40,609 bases of DNA. Source: Peptostreptococcaceae bacterium. GTDB lineage: Bacteria; Bacillota; Clostridia; Peptostreptococcales; Filifactoraceae. The position numbers and the translations under genes are program-made. The DNA lies in contig JAUNKE010000015.1 of the NCBI GenBank assembly GCA_030532905.1, positions 1 to 40,609 on the forward strand, given 5' to 3'. Below, one piece after another: positions 17,502 through 27,142 of the stretch (position 1 is the stretch's first letter; each line of letters begins with the position of its first letter). The notes under the pieces are model-generated. The model was not told where the DNA came from and did not search any database. It saw only the letters and a list, made by a program, of their open reading frames with translations.

Positions 17502-20338
17502 TGAATGACAAAATAATTATAAAAGGGGCGAAGGAGCATAATCTCAAAAGCGTTGACCTCGTTTTGCCCCGCAACAAGATGATCGTGTTTACCGGTATTT
17601 CCGGCTCTGGAAAATCATCTTTGGCTTTTGACACCATCTATGCGGAAGGGCAGCGACGCTATGTCGAAAGTTTGTCCTCCTATGCGCGTCAGTTTTTGGG
17701 ACAGATGGAAAAGCCTGAAGTCGAATATATCGAAGGTTTGTCGCCGGCGATTTCCATCGACCAAAAGACGACATCCAAAAATCCACGCTCGACCGTCGGT
17801 ACGGTGACGGAGATTTATGACTACCTGCGGCTGCTCTATGCGAATATCGGAATTCCGCATTGTCCGACCTGCAACAAGGAAATCAAGTCGATGTCGGTGC
17901 AGGAAATCGTCGATAAAACGATGGACTTGGGGGAAAACACGAAGATACAGATTATCGCGCCCGTCATTCGAGGGAAAAAAGGAACGCATGAAAAAGTGTT
18001 GTCGGCAATCAAAAATGAAGGTTTCGTGCGAGTACGAATCAACGGGGAATTGTTCGACATCAATGACGAAATCAAATTGGAGAAAAATAAAAAGCATCAT
18101 ATCGACATCATCATCGACCGTTTGATTGTTCGGGAAGGGGTGGAAGGACGACTCAACGATTCCATCGAAACCGCGCTCAAGCAGACGGACGGCATCGTCA
18201 TTATTTCGATTATCGACGGCGAAGAAATTTTATTTTCTACAAAATTCGCCTGCCCCGACCACGGAATCGCGATTTCCGAAGTGTCGCCGCGGATGTTTTC
18301 GTTCAATGCCCCTTACGGCGCCTGCTCCGTTTGCAACGGTTTAGGGGTCAAAAGAAAGGTCGCGCCGTCTTTGGTCATTCCGAATGAAGATTTGAGTTTA
18401 GGAGAGAATGCGGTCGAAGCTTGGGCATCGAGCGATAACAACGAAAACTCGATTTATATCAGCATGATACGAACCTTGGCGCAGAAAAACGGCGTCTCGA
18501 TGGATACGCCGTATCGTGAATTACCGGAGGATTTCAAAGAAAAATTGCTCTACGGATCGGATGAGATTTTGGAGTTCAAATACGAAAGTAAATTCAACGA
18601 CGGAATACGCACTTACTCCGCGCCTTTTGAAGGAGTCATTACGAATTTGGAGCGACGCTATCGTGATACGCCGTCGGAATATATCCGTACCAAGATTGAA
18701 GGCTATATGTATGAAAAGCCATGCGAGGCATGCAATGGACAGCGATTGGACAAGGCGGTTCTGGCGGTGACGGTCGGCGGATTGAATATTTCCGAGCTGA
18801 CACGGCTTTCGATTACCGAGCATTTGGCTTTTTTGGAGAAATTGAAGTTGACGGAAAAAGAGCAATTCATCGCCAAAGAAATCATCAAGGAATTGCGACA
18901 GCGCCTGAGTTTTTTGAAAGATGTCGGCTTGGATTATCTGACCTTGGCTCGAAGCTCGGGTACGCTTTCGGGCGGGGAATCCCAGCGTATCCGATTGGCG
19001 ACTCAAATCGGAGCGGCTTTGGTCGGCGTGCTCTATGTGTTGGACGAGCCGAGCATCGGATTGCATCAACGCGACAATGAGCGGCTGCTCAAGACTCTTC
19101 GTCATCTGACCGACATCGGCAACACGCTGATTGTCGTGGAGCATGATGAGGACACGATGTTTGAGGCGGATCAAATCGTCGATATCGGACCGGGCGCCGG
19201 CGTGCATGGCGGAGAAATCGTCTTTCAAGGAACGGTCGATGAAATTTTGAAAGATGAAAAATCGTTGACCGGACAATATTTGAGCGGCAGAAAAGAAATT
19301 CCGGTTCCGAAAAAAAGAAGAAAAGCAAATTTTGACAAATGCATCGAAATCATCGGAGCGAAAGAGAACAATCTCAAAGGAATCGACGTGAAGATTCCGC
19401 TTTCGGTGTTGACCTGTGTGACCGGTGTCTCCGGCTCCGGCAAGAGCTCGCTCGTCAACGAAATTTTATACAAGGGCGTGGTCAATCGAATCAATCGCTC
19501 CAAAAGACCGGAAGGACTTTTTAAGGAAATCAAAGGGCTGGAGCATATCGACAAAGTGATTGAAATCGACCAAAGTCCAATCGGAAGAACGCCGCGCTCC
19601 AATCCCGCAACCTATACGGGCGTGTTCGACCATATTCGCGATTTGTTCGCCAGTACGGTTGATGCCAAGATGCGTGGCTACAAAAAAGGAAGATTCAGTT
19701 TCAATGTCAACGGCGGCCGCTGCGATGCCTGCAAGGGCGACGGGATTATCAAAATCGAAATGCATTTTCTTCCCGATGTCTATGTTCCTTGCGAGGTATG
19801 CAAGGGGCAGCGTTACAATCGAGAAACTTTGCAGGTCAAATACAAGGGTAAAAATATCGCCGATGTTCTCGATATGAATGTCGAGGAGGCATATCATTTC
19901 TTCGAAAATGTGCCGAAGATAGCAAATAAATTGGAAACTTTGATGTCCGTCGGTCTATCCTATATCAAATTGGGACAGCCTTCGACTCAACTTTCGGGCG
20001 GCGAAGCGCAGCGTATCAAATTGGCGACGGAGCTGAGCAAGCGGGCGACGGGCAAGACTTTGTATATTTTGGACGAGCCGACGACCGGTTTGCACACAGC
20101 CGATGTCGATAAGCTGATTAAGGTGCTCAACCAATTGGTCGATACGGAAAATTCCGTTGTGGTCATCGAGCACAATCTCGATGTAATCAAGGTCGCGGAC
20201 TATATCATCGACCTCGGTCCCGATGGCGGAGACGGCGGAGGAACCATCGTCGCAACCGGAACGCCGGAGCAGGTGATGAAGAATAAAAAATCCTATACCG
20301 GCATCTTTTTGAAAAAGCATATAGATAGGGAAAAATAA
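17501..20338 (+). CDS. uvrA: Excinuclease ABC subunit A
   Basis: UvrA is the damage-sensing ATPase that loads UvrB. The 945-aa protein has two ABC modules: Walker [15 protein letters not shown] near residue 30 and [14 protein letters not shown] near 645. Signatures are [12 protein letters not shown] and [12 protein letters not shown]. Zinc-finger cysteine pairs occur at [29 protein letters not shown] and CEVCKGQR. The downstream xseA start overlaps its stop by 1 nt. Confidence 0.98.
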   Translation: MNDKIIIKGAKEHNLKSVDLVLPRNKMIVFTGISGSGKSSLAFDTIYAEGQRRYVESLSSYARQFLGQMEKPEVEYIEGLSPAISIDQKTTSKNPRSTVGTVTEIYDYLRLLYANIGIPHCPTCNKEIKSMSVQEIVDKTMDLGENTKIQIIAPVIRGKKGTHEKVLSAIKNEGFVRVRINGELFDINDEIKLEKNKKHHIDIIIDRLIVREGVEGRLNDSIETALKQTDGIVIISIIDGEEILFSTKFACPDHGIAISEVSPRMFSFNAPYGACSVCNGLGVKRKVAPSLVIPNEDLSLGENAVEAWASSDNNENSIYISMIRTLAQKNGVSMDTPYRELPEDFKEKLLYGSDEILEFKYESKFNDGIRTYSAPFEGVITNLERRYRDTPSEYIRTKIEGYMYEKPCEACNGQRLDKAVLAVTVGGLNISELTRLSITEHLAFLEKLKLTEKEQFIAKEIIKELRQRLSFLKDVGLDYLTLARSSGTLSGGESQRIRLATQIGAALVGVLYVLDEPSIGLHQRDNERLLKTLRHLTDIGNTLIVVEHDEDTMFEADQIVDIGPGAGVHGGEIVFQGTVDEILKDEKSLTGQYLSGRKEIPVPKKRRKANFDKCIEIIGAKENNLKGIDVKIPLSVLTCVTGVSGSGKSSLVNEILYKGVVNRINRSKRPEGLFKEIKGLEHIDKVIEIDQSPIGRTPRSNPATYTGVFDHIRDLFASTVDAKMRGYKKGRFSFNVNGGRCDACKGDGIIKIEMHFLPDVYVPCEVCKGQRYNRETLQVKYKGKNIADVLDMNVEEAYHFFENVPKIANKLETLMSVGLSYIKLGQPSTQLSGGEAQRIKLATELSKRATGKTLYILDEPTTGLHTADVDKLIKVLNQLVDTENSVVVIEHNLDVIKVADYIIDLGPDGGDGGGTIVATGTPEQVMKNKKSYTGIFLKKHIDREK

Positions 20339-21540
20339 TGAAAATCCGAATTATCAAGGTGGGAGAGCTCGGTGAGTATCTGATGCAATCCATCGCCTAC
20401 GACCATATTTTGCAAAATATTTATGTCGAAGGAGAGGTTTCGAATTTCAAAATTCATTCGACGGGCAATATTTATTTCACGCTCAAAGATGAATGGAACA
20501 AAATCCGATGCATCATTTTCGCCGACAGTTATGATACAATAGAAATATTCAAAGATATTGCGGACGGTGACCATGTGGTATGTCACGGAAATGTGAGTTA
20601 CTACAAAAGAGAAGGCTATATCAGTCTGGTGGCGACATCGATTGAGAAGATGGGCGCGAGCAAGGCATACGAAGAATTTTTGGAGCTCAAGGCAAAATTG
20701 GAGAAGCAGGGGCTTTTCGATGAAAAATATAAAAAGAAAATCCCTTCCTTCCCGAAAAAAATAGGCGTTGTCACTTCCAAGACCGGCGCGGTCATCCAAG
20801 ATATCTACCATGTTGTCAAAAGAAGGTATCCGGCGGTTGAAATCATTTTATATTCCGCGCATGTGCAGGGCGATATCGCGGTTGACGAAGTGAGCGACGG
20901 CATCGAATATCTCAACGAAGTCGGAGCGGATGTCATCATCGTTGCGCGAGGCGGCGGCTCTTATGAAGAACTCAGCGCGTTTAACGCTGAAAAAGTCGCC
21001 ATGGCGATTTTCAACTCCGAAGTGCCGATTATTTCGGCGGTGGGTCATGAGACCGACTTTACGATTGCTGATTTTGTTGCCGATGTGCGTGCATCGACCC
21101 CGTCGGTCGCCGGCGAAATCGCGGTGCCGAAACTCGATGATGTTAAGCAGCATTTGAAACAGAGACGACAGTTTTTACAGAATCAAATCGCCCAAACGCT
21201 TGCGCTCAAGCAAAGACGATTGGAGCATCTGTCACAGGTTTTGTTCGCCTACTCGCCGAGCAAATCGGTGGAGAAGAAAGAGCATCAGTTGAATTTGAAA
21301 AAAAGTCTTCTGGATGCGAGCATCAAGGAAATATATTATCGCAACAAAGCCAAGTTGGACGAATTGTCCAAAAGGCTGACGGCAAAAAATCCGCATACGG
21401 CATTGGAGCTCTGTGCGGCTTATCTGTTCGACGAGCAGGGCAAAAGAGTCAGCACGGTGGCGAAGGTGGAGAAGGATATGCGATTGGAAGTTTTGATGCA
21501 TGATGGAAAATTTATTGTAAATGTGGTGGAGAAGATATGA
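20338..21540 (+). CDS. xseA: Exodeoxyribonuclease VII large subunit
   Basis: XseA is the catalytic subunit of exonuclease VII, which degrades single-stranded DNA. The 400-aa protein has an N-terminal OB-fold (VEGEVSNFKIHSTGNIYFTLKD), then FPKKIGVVTSKTGAVIQDI and the catalytic region DVIIVARGGGSYEELSAFN, followed by AVGHETDFTIADFVADVRASTPS. A coiled-coil segment occupies about 270-345. It overlaps xseB by 4 nt (ATGA). Confidence 0.97.
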   Translation: MKIRIIKVGELGEYLMQSIAYDHILQNIYVEGEVSNFKIHSTGNIYFTLKDEWNKIRCIIFADSYDTIEIFKDIADGDHVVCHGNVSYYKREGYISLVATSIEKMGASKAYEEFLELKAKLEKQGLFDEKYKKKIPSFPKKIGVVTSKTGAVIQDIYHVVKRRYPAVEIILYSAHVQGDIAVDEVSDGIEYLNEVGADVIIVARGGGSYEELSAFNAEKVAMAIFNSEVPIISAVGHETDFTIADFVADVRASTPSVAGEIAVPKLDDVKQHLKQRRQFLQNQIAQTLALKQRRLEHLSQVLFAYSPSKSVEKKEHQLNLKKSLLDASIKEIYYRNKAKLDELSKRLTAKNPHTALELCAAYLFDEQGKRVSTVAKVEKDMRLEVLMHDGKFIVNVVEKI

Positions 21541-21725
21541 AATTTGAAGAAAAGTTAAAAGAACTGGATAAAATTATCGAGATGCTGCAAAATCAGGATA
21601 TTGAAATCGACAAAGCGATGGAGCTCTATCAAAAAGGAGTGAAGCTCAACGAGGAATGCAGCAAGGAATTGGAAGAGCTGAAATTATCCATCCATACCGT
21701 CGATGGAGAAGAATTGAAATTTTAG
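21537..21725 (+). CDS. xseB: Exodeoxyribonuclease VII small subunit
   Basis: The 62-aa helical protein matches XseB throughout (MKFEEKLKELDKIIEMLQNQ, then DIEIDKAMELYQKGVKLNEEC). It binds the XseA coiled coil. The ATGA overlap with xseA implies coupled translation. Confidence 0.95.
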   Translation: MKFEEKLKELDKIIEMLQNQDIEIDKAMELYQKGVKLNEECSKELEELKLSIHTVDGEELKF

Positions 21726-21758
21726 TCGCTGAGTTGTGTTTATATTTTTTTCTAAAAA

Positions 21759-21767
21759 TGATATAAT
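21759..21767 (+). promoter_or_regulatory. Extended -10 promoter in front of ispA
   Basis: TGATATAAT at 21759-21767 repeats the motif used elsewhere in the window. Its predicted start, near 21774, is only about 7 nt from the ispA ATG at 21781. The AAGG ribosome site at 21769-21772 would then fall outside the transcript. Confidence 0.5.
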
Positions 21768-21780
21768 AAAGGTTGGTAAA

Positions 21781-22665
21781 ATGAATTTTAAAGAACGCTA
21801 TGAAGAATTGAAAGCTTTGGTTGAAAGCAATTTGCTCACTTTTATCGATAATTTTCGTGACAGCAGACAGGGCATTTTGTATGAAGCGATGAAATATTCG
21901 TTGGAGGCGGGCGGCAAGAGATTTCGTCCCGTACTTCATCTCAGCACCGTCGAGCTCTTGGGCAAAAATCCGGCGGACTTTGTCGATTCGGCGACGGCGC
22001 TGGAATATATTCACACTTATTCGCTGATTCACGACGATTTGCCGGCGATGGACAATGATGATTACCGTCGCGGAAAGCTTACCAATCACAAAGTTTTCGG
22101 TGAAGATATCGCGATTTTGGCGGGCGATGCGCTGTTGAATTCCGCCTATGAAATTCTATTTGCGAAAATCAGAAAGAGCGGCAATCTCTCCGTTGCCGAA
22201 GGAGCGCATTACATCGCGGAAAATGCGGGCGCGCTCGGTATGATAGGCGGTCAGGTTTGCGATGTGCAATCCGAGGGAAAGAAAATTGATATGGAAAGTC
22301 TGTTCTATATGCATCGCAAAAAGACGGGCGCGTTGATTGAAGCTTCCATTTTGTCTTCGGCGATGATGCTCGGCGCGAATCAACAACAGATGGATGCACT
22401 CAAAATCTATGCCTACAATCTCGGCATCGCATTTCAGGTTTCGGATGATATTTTGGATGTCACCGCGGATTTTGAAGATTTAGGCAAGCCCATCGGCTCG
22501 GATGAACGGAATCAAAAATCGACCTATGTGAGCCATTACGGCTTGGAATGTGCACAAAAAATTTTGGCGGAGAGAATTGAAAATGCCATTTCCGCGCTCG
22601 ATATTTTTGAGAATCGGGAGTTTTTGGTGGAACTGGCGAGATATACACAAGCAAGGAAAAAGTAG
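21781..22665 (+). CDS. ispA: Polyprenyl (geranyl/farnesyl) diphosphate synthase
   Basis: This enzyme condenses IPP with allylic diphosphates to make C10-C20 isoprenoid precursors. The 294-aa protein has the first Asp-rich motif in SLIHDDLPAMDNDDYRRG, and the second as DDILD in FQVSDDILDVTADFEDLG. The first motif has the inserted residues typical of bacterial FPP synthases. ATG 21781 (MNFKERYEEL) is preferred; a longer frame from 21736 starts in the -10 region and has no ribosome site. It follows xseB, as in many Clostridia. Confidence 0.94.
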   Translation: MNFKERYEELKALVESNLLTFIDNFRDSRQGILYEAMKYSLEAGGKRFRPVLHLSTVELLGKNPADFVDSATALEYIHTYSLIHDDLPAMDNDDYRRGKLTNHKVFGEDIAILAGDALLNSAYEILFAKIRKSGNLSVAEGAHYIAENAGALGMIGGQVCDVQSEGKKIDMESLFYMHRKKTGALIEASILSSAMMLGANQQQMDALKIYAYNLGIAFQVSDDILDVTADFEDLGKPIGSDERNQKSTYVSHYGLECAQKILAERIENAISALDIFENREFLVELARYTQARKK

Positions 22666-23115
22666 ATGAGGGATATTTTGAATCAAATTGTAAGTAACAA
22701 GGTGTTGGTGGCTTCATTTCTCGGGTGGTTTATCGCCCAGAGTTTGAAAACATTGGTGGAATTTGTAAAAGCGGGCAAGGTCGATTTTTCCAGAATGATC
22801 GGCTCCGGCGGAATGCCCAGTTCGCATTCGTCGCTGGTAACGAGCATGTCAACCGCCATCGGATTGACGGAAGGCTTTGACTCGGTTATTTTTGCGCTTT
22901 CTTTCAGCATCGCCTGCATCGTTATGTACGACGCTTCGGGTGTACGATTGGCGGTCGGCAAGCAGGCGAAAATTCTCAATGTGATGATTGAAGACGGAAA
23001 AAAACACAAATTTGAAACGGAGCGTCTCAAAGAACTGATCGGACATACGCCGATTCAGGTTTATGCCGGCGGGATTTTGGGCATCGTCATTGCATTTATT
23101 TATCTTAAAATATAG
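22666..23115 (+). CDS. Divergent PAP2 family membrane protein (DUF212)
   Basis: The 149-aa protein has three to four predicted hydrophobic segments. It carries the divergent PAP2/acid phosphatase-like motifs GSGGMPSSHSSLVTS (about residues 46-60), YDASGVRLAVGKQA (about 88-101) and LIGHTPIQVYAGGILG near the C-terminus. The PAP2 fold suggests a lipid-phosphate phosphatase; this subfamily has no established substrate. Lying directly after ispA (0 nt gap) makes an isoprenyl phosphate an attractive but unproven substrate. AAGGA lies 8 nt upstream. Confidence 0.9.
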   Translation: MRDILNQIVSNKVLVASFLGWFIAQSLKTLVEFVKAGKVDFSRMIGSGGMPSSHSSLVTSMSTAIGLTEGFDSVIFALSFSIACIVMYDASGVRLAVGKQAKILNVMIEDGKKHKFETERLKELIGHTPIQVYAGGILGIVIAFIYLKI

Positions 23116-23125
23116 TGGAGAGTCA

Positions 23126-23923
23126 ATGAAAGAACGAATTGATAAGTTGTTAGTGGAGCTGGGATATTTTGATTCGCGAGAGAGAGCGAAGAAGAATATC
23201 ATGGCGGGGCGAGTTCTCGTCAACAATTTTGTGGTGGACAAACCGGGCTTCATCATCTCGTCCGAGGATAAGATAGTCATCAAAGAGGATGCGATTCCTT
23301 ATGTTTCGCGCGGCGGATTGAAATTGGAAAAATCCATCGCTCTTTGGCATATCGATTTACGGAATAAGATCTGCATGGACATCGGCGCTTCTACGGGAGG
23401 CTTTACCGATGTGATGTTGCAAAACGGGGCAAAACTTGTCTATTCGGTCGATGTCGGTTACGGGCAGTTGGATTGGAAGCTTCGCAGCGATGAAAGAGTC
23501 GTCAATTTGGAGAGAACCAATATTCGTCATTTGGGCGTGGACAAGGTGACGAGCAAAATTGATTTTTTCAGCATCGATGTTTCTTTTATTTCGCTCAAAT
23601 TGGTGCTTCCGAAACTCAAGGAATTCGGAGCGGAGCATTTTGAATGCGTCGCATTGATAAAACCGCAATTTGAAGTCGGTCGCGGAGAAGTCGGCAAGCA
23701 TGGCGTCGTGCGTGAGCCGGCCTTGCACAAAAAGGCGATTGAGCAGGCGATTGCCTATGCCGAGGAAGAAAATCTTTTTGTCGTCGCGCTGGATTATTCG
23801 CCAATCAAAGGGCCGAAAGGAAATATCGAATTTTTACTTTATCTAAGCAATGTTGAGCGGGAGAATTTCCCGACAGATTTGGATCTGTTTATACAAAATA
23901 CGCATCAGGCGTTGAACGAATGA
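23126..23923 (+). CDS. tlyA: TlyA family rRNA (cytidine-2'-O)-methyltransferase
   Basis: The 265-aa protein has an N-terminal S4 RNA-binding domain (MKERIDKLLVELGYFDSRER, then AGRVLVNNFVVDKPG) and an FtsJ-type SAM domain with CMDIGASTGGFTDVMLQ as motif I. KPQFEVGRGEVGKHGVVR is also diagnostic. Family members methylate C1409 of 16S and/or C1920 of 23S rRNA and have often been misnamed hemolysins. ATG 23126 follows GGAGAG; the longer frame from 23063 lies inside the preceding gene. The TGA overlaps the recN ribosome site. Confidence 0.94.
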   Translation: MKERIDKLLVELGYFDSRERAKKNIMAGRVLVNNFVVDKPGFIISSEDKIVIKEDAIPYVSRGGLKLEKSIALWHIDLRNKICMDIGASTGGFTDVMLQNGAKLVYSVDVGYGQLDWKLRSDERVVNLERTNIRHLGVDKVTSKIDFFSIDVSFISLKLVLPKLKEFGAEHFECVALIKPQFEVGRGEVGKHGVVREPALHKKAIEQAIAYAEEENLFVVALDYSPIKGPKGNIEFLLYLSNVERENFPTDLDLFIQNTHQALNE

Positions 23924-23930
23924 GGTAAAT

Positions 23931-25625
23931 ATGCTCTCGGAATTATACATTAAAAATTTTGCACTGATTGACGAAATGCGACTGGAATACGGAAAGGGAC
24001 TCAATATCATAACAGGGGAGACCGGCTCCGGAAAATCCATTATGATCGATGCGCTCTCTTTGGCGCTTGGAAAAAAAGGCGGCAAGAATCTCGTGCGCAA
24101 AAATCAGAAGAAGGCGATTATCGAGGCGGTTTTTTATATTGATAACGAGGAAATTTTTGAGCTGCTCGAAAATCTCGGCGTGGATGTCGAAGAAAAGCAG
24201 CTCGTTCTCGCGCGCGAAATCAATGAAGACGGTCGCTCGACGAGTCGGGTCAACGGCAGAGTCATCAATCAGAGCGATTTGAAATCCATTACGGCGCAGA
24301 TTATTACGATTCACGGACAAAATGAGTATGAGCAGCTGCTTTCATCCGCTAATCAGCTTCGATTGGTCGATGGATTCGGCGACTCGTCACTTCAAAATGC
24401 AATTTCGGCATATCGCAAGGATTATGAAAGCTATCAGGAAGTCGAGCAAAAACTGCTATTGCTCAACGACGACATGGATGATGCGAAAATCGAGCGCGAA
24501 TTGGATTTGCTGAGCTATGAAATTGACGAAATTCAGAGCGCAAATCTCAAAAAGGACGAGAAGGAAGAGATAAAAGAAAATTTGCTGCGACTTGAGAACA
24601 GCGAAAAAATAAAACAAAATGCGGATTATATTTACAACTCGCTCTACGGAGAGCAAAATTCGGTGCTCAATATTTTGTCAAGATGTACCGATAAGCTGGA
24701 GAGCATCATCGACTATCTGCCCGATGCGAAAGCGTGGCTCGACACCGTAAACGATGCCTACTACACATTGGAAGACATGGTGCATGAGCTTCGAGCGCAG
24801 GATATGGGCGATGAGAATTCCGAAGATTTAATAGACGAGCTGCATATTCGATTGGATAAAATAAATCAGCTTTCTCGAAAATACGGAAAAGATTATGAAG
24901 AAATCATGAGCTATCTCAAGAATGCGATGGAGCGAAAGCAAACCATTTTGTCCCGCGATAAGCTCAATCAAAAATATCGAATGGAGCGCGAAGAAATTTC
25001 GGCGCAGCTTGAGCTCAAGGCGGAAAAGCTCACGCAGATTCGAAAGAAAACCGCCGAGCAGCTTCGACAATCGATTCAAAGCGAGCTCGAATCGTTGAAC
25101 ATGAAGAATGTGCAATTTGAAATCGCTTTTGAAAAGACGGAGAGGGGAAAGCGGGGAGCCGACCGAATCGAGTTTCTGATTTCTTTCAACAAGGGTGAAT
25201 CACTCAAGCCGCTTGCACAGGTCGCATCCGGCGGAGAAATTTCACGATTTATGTTGGCTTTCAAAACCGTTGTCGCAAAATCCGACAATATCGATACGCT
25301 GATTTTCGATGAAATCGATACGGGCGTCAGCGGAGTCGCCGCCCATAAAATCGGAACCAAGCTCAAGGACATCAGCGATTTCAGACAGGTTATCTGCATC
25401 ACGCATCTGCCGCAGATTGCAAGCTTTGCCGATACGCATTTCGTCGTGGAGAAAATGCAATCCGAAACGGAGACGATGACCAAGACGAGTCTGCTGTCGG
25501 ACGATGAGCGCGTTGTCGAAATTGCCAAAATGATGAGCGGGGACGATATTTCGGAGAATGCTTTGGAAACGGCTAGAGATTTGATAAAAAGAAATGCGGA
25601 GAGAAAAAATGGAAAGAACGATTAA
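23931..25625 (+). CDS. recN: DNA repair protein RecN
   Basis: RecN is an SMC-like ATPase that acts early in double-strand-break repair. The 564-aa protein has Walker A ITGETGSGKSIMIDA (about 27-41), LITIHGQNEYEQLL-type central sequence, a long coiled coil (about 150-390), the signature VASGGEISRFMLAFK and Walker B LIFDEIDTGVSG. TGAGGT is upstream of ATG 23931. argR, which often precedes recN in Clostridia, is absent. A Nudix gene, not spoIVB/spo0A, follows. Confidence 0.97.
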   Translation: MLSELYIKNFALIDEMRLEYGKGLNIITGETGSGKSIMIDALSLALGKKGGKNLVRKNQKKAIIEAVFYIDNEEIFELLENLGVDVEEKQLVLAREINEDGRSTSRVNGRVINQSDLKSITAQIITIHGQNEYEQLLSSANQLRLVDGFGDSSLQNAISAYRKDYESYQEVEQKLLLLNDDMDDAKIERELDLLSYEIDEIQSANLKKDEKEEIKENLLRLENSEKIKQNADYIYNSLYGEQNSVLNILSRCTDKLESIIDYLPDAKAWLDTVNDAYYTLEDMVHELRAQDMGDENSEDLIDELHIRLDKINQLSRKYGKDYEEIMSYLKNAMERKQTILSRDKLNQKYRMEREEISAQLELKAEKLTQIRKKTAEQLRQSIQSELESLNMKNVQFEIAFEKTERGKRGADRIEFLISFNKGESLKPLAQVASGGEISRFMLAFKTVVAKSDNIDTLIFDEIDTGVSGVAAHKIGTKLKDISDFRQVICITHLPQIASFADTHFVVEKMQSETETMTKTSLLSDDERVVEIAKMMSGDDISENALETARDLIKRNAERKNGKND

Positions 25626-26136
25626 GCGAGAGACAATTTATCAGGGAAAGGTCATCGATGTGTATGTAGATGAAGTTGAAATCAAGAATAACAAGACATC
25701 CAAAAGAGAAATCGTCAAGCATCGCGGAGCCGTTTGCGCTTTAGCGATTACCAAAAATGACGAATTGGTATTCGTGCGACAGTTTCGAAAACCGGTGGAA
25801 GAAGTTTTAATTGAAATTCCTGCGGGTAAATTAGAAATTGGAGAAGAGAAGAACGATGCCATTCTTCGGGAGATAAGAGAAGAAACGGGTTATGCGGTTG
25901 AAGAAATCGAGTATATCACCGAGTTTTATACATCGCCGGGCTTTTCGAATGAAAAAGGCTATCTCTATTTTGCAAAGCTCGGAGAGCAAGGCGAAACCGA
26001 TTTTGACGAAGGAGAAGATATTGAGCTTCTTACCTGCTCGCTCGATGAAGCGATGCGCATGGTATGGGAAGGAAAGATTATCGATGCCAAGACCATTATG
26101 GCATTATCATTATTTCAAACTCGTAGAGAAAGATAG
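25609..26136 (+). CDS. Nudix hydrolase, ADP-ribose pyrophosphatase type
   Basis: The 175-aa protein carries a perfect Nudix box GKLEIGEEKNDAIL followed by REIREETGY (G-x5-E-x7-REUxEExGU), preceded by EIPA. This layout is that of the NudF/ADP-ribose diphosphatase branch, which turns ADP-ribose into AMP and ribose 5-phosphate. ATG 25609, with GGAGAG 5 nt upstream, is preferred over ATG 25594. It overlaps the end of recN by 17 nt. Confidence 0.92.
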   Translation: MERTIKRETIYQGKVIDVYVDEVEIKNNKTSKREIVKHRGAVCALAITKNDELVFVRQFRKPVEEVLIEIPAGKLEIGEEKNDAILREIREETGYAVEEIEYITEFYTSPGFSNEKGYLYFAKLGEQGETDFDEGEDIELLTCSLDEAMRMVWEGKIIDAKTIMALSLFQTRRER

Positions 26137-26142
26137 GTGTTT

Positions 26143-27141
26143 ATGAAAAAGAAAATAATTTTGCTGGCGCTGACTTTGTTTTTGGTAGGCTGTTCCGCGA
26201 AAGGAAATCCGATGGAAGCAATCGACCCGAATGACAAGGCGGAGATTGAATATGTTCTCAAATCCGGTTCCACATTGACATCGGTGTCAAAGGAATTGCA
26301 GGAGATGGGCTATATCAATGACGCGGCGGCGATGGTGAAATATGCGCAGGAAAATAATTTGACCAATATCAAAGCGGGAACTTATATGATTTCAAAGAGC
26401 ATGACTCCCGCCGAGATGGCGAGCAATTTTTATGAAGGCAAGGTTTATAAGGGTAAAAAACTGGTCGTGCAGGAAGGTTTGGAGTCCGTTCAGATTGCGG
26501 ATAAAATTCAAGCGGAAGGATTGGGAAGCTCCGAAAAATTTATGGAGCTGGTGAACAATCCGGCGCATTTCGCATCCAAATATGAATTCTTAAACGACCC
26601 GAAAATCACTTCGTTGGAAGGCTATCTTTATCCGCTGACCTATCATTTTAAGGAGAGCGACGGCGAAGAATTCATCATCAATACGATGCTCGACAGTTTC
26701 AGCAAAGTGTATCATAAAGAGATTGAGCCGAATCTCAACGGTCGAAGTCTTAACGACATTATTATTCTCGCATCCATCGTGGAGCGTGAGGCGGCGGTTG
26801 AGGACGAAATGCCTTTGGTCGCATCCGTATTTGCGAATCGACTCAAAATCAATATGAAATTGCAATCCTGTGCAACGGTGCAATATATTTTGAAAGAGCG
26901 TAAATGGATATTGTCGAATGAAGAAATTGCAATTGATTCGCCATACAACACTTACAAATATAACGGCTTGCCGATTACCGCAATCGCATCGCCGAGTTTG
27001 ACGGCAATCAAGGCGGCACTCGACCATCCGAAGACGGATTATATGTACTTCCTGTCCAAAAACGACGGAACGGGCTCGCAGGCTTTTGCGGTAACTTATG
27101 AAGAACATTTGGCAAACAAGAAAAAATATTTGGGAACCTAA
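26143..27141 (+). CDS. mltG: Endolytic transglycosylase MltG (YceG-like) with lipoprotein signal
   Basis: MltG cleaves nascent peptidoglycan and sets glycan strand length. The 332-aa protein has a LysM-like N-terminal part and the catalytic YceG domain: SLEGYLYPLTYHF, ASIVEREAAVEDEMPLVASV (catalytic Glu in IVERE), and SPYNTYKYNGLPITAIASPS. The N-terminus is MKKKIILLALTLFLVGCSAKG, with a lipobox LVGC and a candidate lipidated C17, rather than the usual single membrane anchor. ATG 26143 is chosen; a GTG at 26137 adds only MF. Followed by trmR and a U32 gene, as yrrL-M-N in Bacillus. Confidence 0.93.
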   Translation: MKKKIILLALTLFLVGCSAKGNPMEAIDPNDKAEIEYVLKSGSTLTSVSKELQEMGYINDAAAMVKYAQENNLTNIKAGTYMISKSMTPAEMASNFYEGKVYKGKKLVVQEGLESVQIADKIQAEGLGSSEKFMELVNNPAHFASKYEFLNDPKITSLEGYLYPLTYHFKESDGEEFIINTMLDSFSKVYHKEIEPNLNGRSLNDIIILASIVEREAAVEDEMPLVASVFANRLKINMKLQSCATVQYILKERKWILSNEEIAIDSPYNTYKYNGLPITAIASPSLTAIKAALDHPKTDYMYFLSKNDGTGSQAFAVTYEEHLANKKKYLGT

Positions 27142-27142
27142 A

